DNA from: Candidatus Altarchaeales archaeon
Lineage (GTDB): Archaea > Altiarchaeota > Altiarchaeia > IMC4 > SCGC-AAA252-I15
Assembly: GCA_014729705.1 (NCBI GenBank)
Contig: WJJK01000335.1
Coordinates: forward strand, 1 to 6,230
Length of the DNA stretch: 6,230 nucleotides
Direction: 5' to 3'
A program made the translations under genes and the position numbers. The notes below the pieces were generated by a model that had not been told where the DNA came from, made no database searches, and was given only the letters and a program-made list of their open reading frames with translations. The stretch's first letter is position 1. Each line of letters starts with the position of its first letter. Positions 1 through 4,359 of the stretch are shown here, piece after piece.

Positions 1-252
1 AAAAGAAAATACGGTAGCATCATCCACTCCAGGAAACACCGAACCAAGAAAAACGAATGCCTCCTCAAACTAATCGCATACAACCTACACCGAACCAACA
101 AACTAATAAAAACCCTTTACCAAAGGGTTTCTACAAAGCTAAATCCCTTTATTTTTTCACCAGGGAAAGGAAGTTTCCAAGGATCTTCTGCCCCGCCTGA
201 GCTGATTTCTCAGGGTGAAACTGTGTTGCATAAATGTTTCCACACTCAATGA
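1..252 (+). CDS. C-terminal fragment of a probable DDE transposase (5' end outside window)
   Basis: A frame enters from the left edge and stays open for 83 codons to a TGA at 250-252. The first 35 or so residues read KRKYGSIIHSRKHRTKKNEC and continue to LIAYNLHRTNKLI. This arrangement, a basic K-R-K-Y/F-G start followed by a helix ending in xxYNLxRxNKL, resembles the last helix of IS4/IS5-like DDE transposases, though I cannot name the family. The catalytic residues would lie upstream, outside the window. The strip is AT-richer than the operon beside it, which fits a mobile origin. The transposase-like similarity fades after about position 112. The frame then crosses the hisH terminator hairpin and overlaps hisH antisense by 104 bp, so the original stop may be lost or the tail may be non-native. 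This could be a live insertion sequence end or a decayed remnant. The family call is recognition by eye. Confidence 0.45.
   Translation, partial: KRKYGSIIHSRKHRTKKNECLLKLIAYNLHRTNKLIKTLYQRVSTKLNPFIFSPGKGSFQGSSAPPELISQGETVLHKCFHTQ
104..130 (-). terminator. Hairpin plus U-tract terminator after hisH
   Basis: AAACCCTTT (110-118) and AAAGGGTTT (122-130) form a perfect 9-bp inverted repeat with a 3-nt loop. Read on the minus strand, the hairpin begins 18 nt after the hisH stop codon and is followed directly by TTTTTATTAG. The stem plus U-run resembles an intrinsic terminator for the leftward lipid/hisH operon. Many archaeal terminators need only the U-run, so the stem may mainly protect the 3' end. 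On the + strand no T-run follows, so it would not stop the transposase transcript. Confidence 0.6.
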
Positions 253-760
253 CTGATGCGAAATCAATGATGTGGCGGGTTGTCGCACCCACAACCGAGT
301 CATCTGCGGGCTGAGGGTAAAAACTGTGGACGAAATAAAACCAGTCCCCCCCGCAAACCCCCTCCAACAACCTCGCCTCCCCCAATAAATCAAGGTTATT
401 CCAACCCATATGCGGAATGCTTTCGGTCTTTGAATCCGGAAAACGAGGGCAGACCCCTTCAACCAGATTCAATCCTTCAACCTCCTGCGCCTCACTGCTT
501 CCAGATAATATCAACTGGATTCCAAGACAAATCCCAAGGAAAGGTTTGCCGGACTCAACCTGGCTGACTAAAGCCTCCCGCATCAAAGAAAGATTCATCA
601 TCGCTGATTTGAAGTGACCAACCCCCGGCAGAACCAATGCGTCGGCTTCATCAAAGCATTTACTGTCTCGCGCCAGGAAAACATCCGCCCCCAGAGCCTG
701 AAACGCGTTGAAAACGTTTCTGATGTTGCCTGCCTTATAATCTATTACCGCCAACCTCAT
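149..760 (-). CDS. hisH: Imidazole glycerol phosphate synthase, glutaminase subunit HisH
   Basis: The 203-residue product is a class I glutamine amidotransferase of normal HisH length. It hydrolyses glutamine and passes ammonia to HisF, which makes imidazole glycerol phosphate and AICAR in histidine synthesis; the complex is cytosolic. Visible motifs are the N-terminal IDYKAGNIRNV, the oxyanion-region PGVGHF (45-50), the nucleophile loop GICLGIQ with Cys78, the HisH-typical PHMGWN (116-121), and the catalytic dyad in FHPEKS (His182, Glu184). All three triad residues are intact. The PHMGWN block separates it from PdxT, PabA/TrpG and GuaA-type glutaminases. The ATG at 760-758 overlaps the GGGP synthase stop by 4 bp (ATGA). 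No clear Shine-Dalgarno precedes it, so translation is probably coupled. It is last in the operon and no other his gene is visible, so its HisF partner must lie elsewhere. Confidence 0.95.
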   Translation of the reverse strand: MRLAVIDYKAGNIRNVFNAFQALGADVFLARDSKCFDEADALVLPGVGHFKSAMMNLSLMREALVSQVESGKPFLGICLGIQLILSGSSEAQEVEGLNLVEGVCPRFPDSKTESIPHMGWNNLDLLGEARLLEGVCGGDWFYFVHSFYPQPADDSVVGATTRHIIDFASVIECGNIYATQFHPEKSAQAGQKILGNFLSLVKK

Positions 761-1476
761 CTTTTAACCGCGGAAACTATTTCAGACAGTCTACCCAGGT
801 TTTCCTCTGCTATCGTTCCGGTAACCAAAACATCCGCTCCAGCCTCCAAAACCCCGCGGGCGGATGAAACATCCCGCACCCCGCCGCCCACTATTAGCGG
901 AAGGTTGACTTGGGTTTTAACCGCCTTAATCATTTCATAGGGAACGGGCCTGGATGCCCCGCTTCCCGCCTCAAGATACACACAACTTAAACCGAAATAC
1001 TGGGCGCATAATGCGTAGGCTAATGCCTTATCAACTTCACCTGGGAGGATCCTATCCACCCTACCCACCTGCTCCACCTTAGTGGGGTTCTCGCTGGTTG
1101 AGACCACAATGTATCCCATCGAAATCGGTTCCACGCCCGAATCCCTCAGAAAAGGCGCGGCCTTAACCTGCTCGCCCACAAGAAAACGCGGGCTTTGGGA
1201 GTTCATAAGCATCATGAAAAAAAGATAATCCGCTTGGGTGCATACCCCGGAAGCCCCGCTGGGAAATAAGATCACAGGAAGAGAGCACTCCCGCTTTATC
1301 CTGAACACAGTATCTGAAACTGTCTGTCCGTGGGCGGTTGAACCCCCCACCATAATGGCGTCGGAGCCAAAATCCTGCGCCCCCCCGGCGATAACCGCCG
1401 CCTCACCCTCATCCTGCTTATCAGGGTCGATTAACGTGAAATGCAGGGGGGGTTTGCCTAAATCCAATAAATTCAC
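757..1476 (-). CDS. Geranylgeranylglyceryl phosphate synthase (group II, PcrB-like TIM barrel)
   Basis: The 239-residue product joins geranylgeranyl diphosphate to sn-glycerol 1-phosphate, making the first ether bond of archaeal membrane lipids. The motif order fits the group II family: HFTLIDPDK (12-20, with the Mg-binding Asp17), IMVGGST (41-47), LPVILFPS (66-73), MGYIVV (120-125), the phosphate-binding YLEAGSGA (167-174), PLIVGGGVR (193-201) and VTGT (218-221). It differs from group I enzymes, which carry HITKLDPD and YIEYSG-type sequences. The start is GTG at 1476-1474, overlapping the G1P dehydrogenase stop as GTGA. On the minus strand GGGGTGG lies 4 nt upstream of it and is a plausible ribosome binding site inside the egsA tail. 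Family membership is seen directly. The chain length of the isoprenoid substrate (C20 or longer) cannot be read by eye. The gene makes a two-step pathway pair with the gene before it. Confidence 0.95.
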   Translation of the reverse strand: MNLLDLGKPPLHFTLIDPDKQDEGEAAVIAGGAQDFGSDAIMVGGSTAHGQTVSDTVFRIKRECSLPVILFPSGASGVCTQADYLFFMMLMNSQSPRFLVGEQVKAAPFLRDSGVEPISMGYIVVSTSENPTKVEQVGRVDRILPGEVDKALAYALCAQYFGLSCVYLEAGSGASRPVPYEMIKAVKTQVNLPLIVGGGVRDVSSARGVLEAGADVLVTGTIAEENLGRLSEIVSAVKR

Positions 1477-2483
1477 TCTACCACCCCAGTCTTCCTAGCC
1501 ACACCCCACGCCTCATCCTCGGTTAACCCGTCGCCTAGGATGGTGTGGCGGTTCCTTATGTCGTGGGCACGAACCAAAGCCTCTATCACCGTCTCATCGG
1601 CTATCCCCAGCTCGCCTGCGCAAGTGGGGGCCCCACAGTTTTCCAAAGCATTTTTTATCTTCAACCAATCCGCGTTATGAAGGCAAGCCGTTAAAATAGA
1701 TCCCACCCCGCATTGATGCCCGTGTAAGGCCGGTTTCTCGCAGATGAGGTCCAGCGTGTGGCTGAACATATGCTCAGCCCCCGAACACGGCCTGCTTGAA
1801 CCTGCGATCCCGATAGCCACACCTGAGCTGATTAAAGCCTCAACCAGGATTGAGACGTCGCCTGAAATCTTTTCAGCCTTCTGGATCACGATTTCAGCGC
1901 TCAAACGCGATAGGGCTGCCGCATAATCCCCAAAGTACTCGCCTCTCTTTTGGTGGGCTAACTCCCAATCCAAGACCGCCGTGAAATTGCTTATAGCGTC
2001 AGCGCACCCTGCCGAGAGAAGCTTTTCAGGGGCTTTGCCGATGATTTTCGTGTCACCTAAAACCCCCAGGGGACAGTGAACACGCAGGGAAAGTGGTTTC
2101 TCCTGCTTAATTGACACTTGAGGGGAGGCTATGCCGTCGTGGCTGGCTGAGGTTGGAACACTTATGAACGGGGTTTTAGATTCGAAGGCCACAAGCTTGC
2201 CTGTGTCAATAACCCTGCCGCCGCCAACCCCCACAACGTATCCCCTGTTTTCCTCGGTAACCTGCGAAGCATAATCCTTTATCTCTTTTTCGCTGCTGGT
2301 TTCAGTGACTTCAGCCTCACAATCAAGCTGCTGGGATACTATATCCCCTGCAATACCCCTCGTATTATCGTCGCATAAAATAAGGGGCTTACCCCTTAAC
2401 CCCAACTCAAAGACAAGCTCGTCTGCCTCATAGAGGGCGTTCTCCCCCACCAAAACCTTCCTGGGTAATTCAATGTCTTTCAT
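1473..2483 (-). CDS. egsA: sn-Glycerol-1-phosphate dehydrogenase [NAD(P)+]
   Basis: The 336-residue product reduces dihydroxyacetone phosphate to sn-glycerol 1-phosphate, which sets the archaeal stereochemistry of the lipid backbone. It belongs to the iron-containing alcohol/glycerol dehydrogenase superfamily and is of usual length. Features are a Rossmann-like N-terminal half with the dinucleotide motif GVGGGRVIDTGK (85-96), the substrate/cofactor segment VPTSASHDGIAS (109-120), and an all-helical C-terminal half carrying the metal ligands. These are Asp162 in GCADAISN, a His in GAEHMFSH (His238 or His242) and His254 in LHGHQCG. The SHDGIAS and EHMFSHTLD blocks mark G1P dehydrogenase rather than bacterial glycerol dehydrogenase. 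The ATG is at 2483-2481. No Shine-Dalgarno is seen, and a TATA box about 35 nt upstream implies a leader of about 10 nt. It is first in a three-gene operon with GGGP synthase and hisH. Confidence 0.96.
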   Translation of the reverse strand: MKDIELPRKVLVGENALYEADELVFELGLRGKPLILCDDNTRGIAGDIVSQQLDCEAEVTETSSEKEIKDYASQVTEENRGYVVGVGGGRVIDTGKLVAFESKTPFISVPTSASHDGIASPQVSIKQEKPLSLRVHCPLGVLGDTKIIGKAPEKLLSAGCADAISNFTAVLDWELAHQKRGEYFGDYAAALSRLSAEIVIQKAEKISGDVSILVEALISSGVAIGIAGSSRPCSGAEHMFSHTLDLICEKPALHGHQCGVGSILTACLHNADWLKIKNALENCGAPTCAGELGIADETVIEALVRAHDIRNRHTILGDGLTEDEAWGVARKTGVVE

Positions 2484-2508
2484 GGGAATGCGTAAACAGA
2501 AATAGGGG

Positions 2509-2515
2509 AAAAAAA
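2509..2515 (-). terminator. Possible U-run terminator after DUF424
   Basis: The minus strand carries seven T in a row, beginning 13 nt past the DUF424 stop codon. Archaeal RNA polymerase can terminate on such runs without a stem. The run falls between the egsA TATA box and its predicted start site, so it may equally be the AT-rich initially melted region of that promoter. Confidence 0.3.
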
Positions 2516-2516
2516 C

Positions 2517-2523
2517 ATATAAA
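2517..2523 (-). promoter_or_regulatory. TATA box of the egsA-GGGPS-hisH operon
   Basis: The minus strand reads TTTATAT, a good archaeal TATA element. It lies about 35 nt before the egsA ATG. Archaeal start sites usually fall about 25 nt downstream of the box centre, near position 2494, giving a leader of roughly 10 nt. This agrees with the absence of a ribosome binding site. The box begins 5 nt beyond the DUF424 stop codon, so any BRE would lie over the end of DUF424. Confidence 0.6.
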
Positions 2524-2528
2524 GGAGG

Positions 2529-2822
2529 CTAAATCTTGACTAATTGAGCGTGCTTAACTCCCCCAACGTCCAACACACTTGATTCATCGAGAACACCTCC
2601 CTCACATAATGCCTCGATTAACCGGTTTCCAACGAAATTCCCGGTGGAAGCCTCACTCAATAAATCAAGTATCTGGCGCCTTGAAGCAAGCTCCTGCCCA
2701 TAGAATCCAGGGTTAACGTGGAAATGCAGCTGCCCCGCCTTAAAGGTTTTACCTAAAACATCCCTGTCGCAGGCGGCCAGAAGCACTTCACCCCTGCCTT
2801 TATGGATTTTATGGGCGAACAT
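2529..2822 (-). CDS. DUF424 family protein
   Basis: This small 97-residue archaeal protein belongs to the DUF424 family. I recognise the family from the opening AHKIHKGRGEVLLAACD, then LGKTFKAGQLHFHV, FYGQELAS, the central NFVGNRLIEALCEGG, and the closing GGVKHAQLVKI. No catalytic motif, signal peptide or membrane segment is seen. Its function is not established. Its place directly behind aIF2-beta, with an 11-nt gap on the same strand, suggests a role linked to translation or ribosomes, but that is inference. The ATG at 2822-2820 starts the family's usual N-terminus. No strong ribosome binding site precedes it, so translation probably depends on the upstream gene. The stop is TAG at 2531-2529. 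Confidence 0.9.
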   Translation of the reverse strand: MFAHKIHKGRGEVLLAACDRDVLGKTFKAGQLHFHVNPGFYGQELASRRQILDLLSEASTGNFVGNRLIEALCEGGVLDESSVLDVGGVKHAQLVKI

Positions 2823-2833
2823 GACTCTGGTTT

Positions 2834-3244
2834 CTACTTAATCTGCCTGAAAGGCCACCAACCGCCGCATGCGGTGCATTTAATGATTTTCTGGCCTGAT
2901 AATTCAGTGATTTTTGTGTCAGGTCTTTTGCATTCATGGCATAATACGTATTCATCGGCGAAGCCCTGGATTTTTTGCTGAAGAAGCCTTGATTTAACTC
3001 GACGCTGGATTATCGCCCGATTACCGTCGACTATCGCAGGCACCGCAAGCTCTTTAGAGAGGAAACGTACGATGTGCGCGGGTTTACGGTCGAAGGCTGA
3101 AGAAATTTCGTTGAGGTTTCTAATAATCGTAGTCTTACCCTCGATGAGGGAATCCACCGCAGGCATCTCGAATCGGTCGGTTGACTTAAGTTTCTCAGGG
3201 AGCTTACTCCACGCCTGATCAAGCAGTTTATCGTAGTCATCCAT
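2834..3244 (-). CDS. Translation initiation factor aIF2 subunit beta
   Basis: This is the beta subunit of the aIF2 heterotrimer, which delivers initiator Met-tRNA to the small ribosomal subunit in a GTP-dependent way. From the ATG at 3244 the product has 136 residues, the normal archaeal length. It opens MDDYDKLLDQAWSKLPE, the typical helix that contacts the gamma subunit. The central alpha-beta domain follows (RFEMPAVDSLIEGKTTIIRN to KELAVPAIVDG). The C-terminal zinc ribbon is intact, with CHEC and CTAC giving CxxC-x17-CxxC, and ends GGWWPFRQIK. An in-frame TTG at 3265 would add seven residues (MPYFLIQ). I prefer ATG 3244 because the added residues are not family-like and because the TATA box at 3287-3294 places the start site near 3265, leaving a 20-nt leader. 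It is first in an operon with DUF424; the stop is TAG. Confidence 0.95.
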   Translation of the reverse strand: MDDYDKLLDQAWSKLPEKLKSTDRFEMPAVDSLIEGKTTIIRNLNEISSAFDRKPAHIVRFLSKELAVPAIVDGNRAIIQRRVKSRLLQQKIQGFADEYVLCHECKRPDTKITELSGQKIIKCTACGGWWPFRQIK

Positions 3245-3263
3245 TTGAATCAAGAAATAAGGC

Positions 3264-3289
3264 AAACCCCCTTAAAAAACACGGGGTTT
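3264..3289. repeat. Perfect 7-bp inverted repeat in the aIF2-beta promoter
   Basis: AAACCCC (3264-3270) and GGGGTTT (3283-3289) are exact reverse complements separated by 12 nt. The right arm overlaps the TATA element and the left arm covers the predicted aIF2-beta start site. The geometry would suit a dimeric regulator blocking initiation, but short repeats of this size also arise by chance. Confidence 0.4.
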
Positions 3290-3294
3290 ATATA
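3287..3294. promoter_or_regulatory. Divergent TATA element between aIF2-beta and the TPR-like gene
   Basis: TTTATATA on the + strand reads TATATAAA on the minus strand, so it is near-symmetric and can be scored as a TATA box either way. To the right its centre is about 34 nt before the ATG at 3325, predicting a leader under 10 nt and explaining why no Shine-Dalgarno is visible there. To the left, initiation would fall near 3265, about 20 nt before the aIF2-beta ATG. No other convincing TATA element lies in this 80-nt gap. Confidence 0.55.
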
Positions 3295-3324
3295 CTTATC
3301 CTGCGGGATAATAACAATACCAAA

Positions 3325-4308
3325 ATGCCGCCCCAAGCCCAAAGAAACCCTACGAGACAGGCTCAAGACGACCCCCTAAGCGGTCTTGAGAAAACAAACG
3401 GCGTAGGGCGGAAAACGCCTTATGATTCCCACCAAAAAACACTTGACAAGAAATCCAGGAGACTACAGCGTAGAAGGGATGATCAGGCAGAGAAAACAGT
3501 GGAGGATATTGATTCACTGATTTACCACGGCGACTACGTGAGTGCCGCAGGCCTTGCTCAGAGAACACTGAAAAAATGGGGTTCTAAAGCCGAAAACATT
3601 GTATTCAAAAACCGCATCCGACGTTACCTTGGGGTTGCAGGCGTCCGAGCCTACCAGGAGGGTGGGGGCAGGAAATACCTGGAAATCGCCGAAGACGCCT
3701 ACAAGGAATCAGTAGAAGACTATGTGGAAGAGGGGTTGGGGGGTAAATCCGATGTCGCACGCGCCCTAAACGGCTTGGCTGTGGTTGAGGTAGAGAGAAG
3801 AAACCTAGGCCGAGCGTGGGAATACCTATCAGGGGAGTGCACACAAGAATTCATACCCCAAGACAAGAGGCAGGAGACCCGTGTGGTGGAGGTCAAAGGC
3901 GTAAACGCAATTGATCTTGCGCCTGAAAACTCCTGGATACAGACTACCCACGGCTACCTGATGCATCATTTCAAAGGGCGCAGAAACCTCGCAGCCAACG
4001 CATACGAGAAAGCCTGTAGTGGAACCGCTGAAAAAGACGGCAACTACCTGGCATTCAACAACCTCGCGGTGCTGCGCGCAGAAACTTTGATGGATGAGGT
4101 CTCAGCCGGGAACGCAGACAAAGCAGAAAAGCTGATAAAAAACCTTGGCGGTATTCTCGGCAAATCAATGCAGTTGGCTGACAAATATGCAAGTAAAAAA
4201 GAAAAGCAGTTAATCCAAAGCAACAGCGAATACCTCGAAGAAAAAAGGCTTCAAGCTTTAGAGTATATATATGGTCCTGAAGCTGTGAGGGCTGCGGTTA
4301 ACGGTTAA
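3325..4308 (+). CDS. Unrecognised protein with basic N-terminal tail and TPR-like helices
   Basis: I do not recognise this 327-residue protein as a named family. Residues 1 to about 55 are polar and probably disordered, with a cluster of Lys/Arg at 38-52. The rest is predicted helical with TPR-like units. The clearest are 59-85 (core YHGDYVSAAGLAQRTLKKWG) and 243-275 (FNNLAVLRAE, then AGNADKAEKLIKNL). Weaker units lie at about 98-133, 144-170 and 205-233. The Gly/Ala/Leu spacing fits helix-turn-helix repeats, implying a protein-binding scaffold. No signal peptide, membrane segment, Cys pairs or enzyme motif is visible, so it is probably cytoplasmic; the basic tail could bind nucleic acid or be a flexible linker. 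The ATG follows a TATA box at near-leaderless distance. The next gene starts 51 nt after its TAA with no T-run between, so the two are probably co-transcribed. That the gene is real is secure; TPR character is moderately sure. Confidence 0.8.
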   Translation: MPPQAQRNPTRQAQDDPLSGLEKTNGVGRKTPYDSHQKTLDKKSRRLQRRRDDQAEKTVEDIDSLIYHGDYVSAAGLAQRTLKKWGSKAENIVFKNRIRRYLGVAGVRAYQEGGGRKYLEIAEDAYKESVEDYVEEGLGGKSDVARALNGLAVVEVERRNLGRAWEYLSGECTQEFIPQDKRQETRVVEVKGVNAIDLAPENSWIQTTHGYLMHHFKGRRNLAANAYEKACSGTAEKDGNYLAFNNLAVLRAETLMDEVSAGNADKAEKLIKNLGGILGKSMQLADKYASKKEKQLIQSNSEYLEEKRLQALEYIYGPEAVRAAVNG

Positions 4309-4340
4309 TTAAAAACAAAAATCAATGAATAACATATGTA

Positions 4341-4348
4341 AGGGGGTG
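4341..4348 (+). promoter_or_regulatory. Ribosome binding site deciding the start of the large gene
   Basis: AGGGGGTG resembles the archaeal Shine-Dalgarno GGAGGTG with one mismatch and lies 11 nt before the ATG at 4360. An in-frame GTG at 4348 would sit on this site itself, so ATG 4360 is preferred. The remainder of the 4309-4359 gap is AT-rich, with no good TATA box and no T-run. Confidence 0.5.
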
Positions 4349-4359
4349 TGGGAATCGAA

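Noticed and set aside
614..940. A 108-codon + strand open frame across the hisH/GGGP synthase junction
   Set aside because: It lies antisense to two confidently identified genes and its translation is low-complexity Pro/Ser/Thr text with no family features.
3245..3265. TTG start adding seven residues to aIF2-beta
   Set aside because: The extra residues do not fit the conserved family start, and the predicted transcription start is at about this TTG. ATG 3244 is better, though a leaderless TTG start is not excluded.
3739..3750. Possible P-loop at GLGGKS in the TPR-like protein
   Set aside because: The first Gly/Ala of the motif is Glu and the segment sits in a loop between helical repeats.
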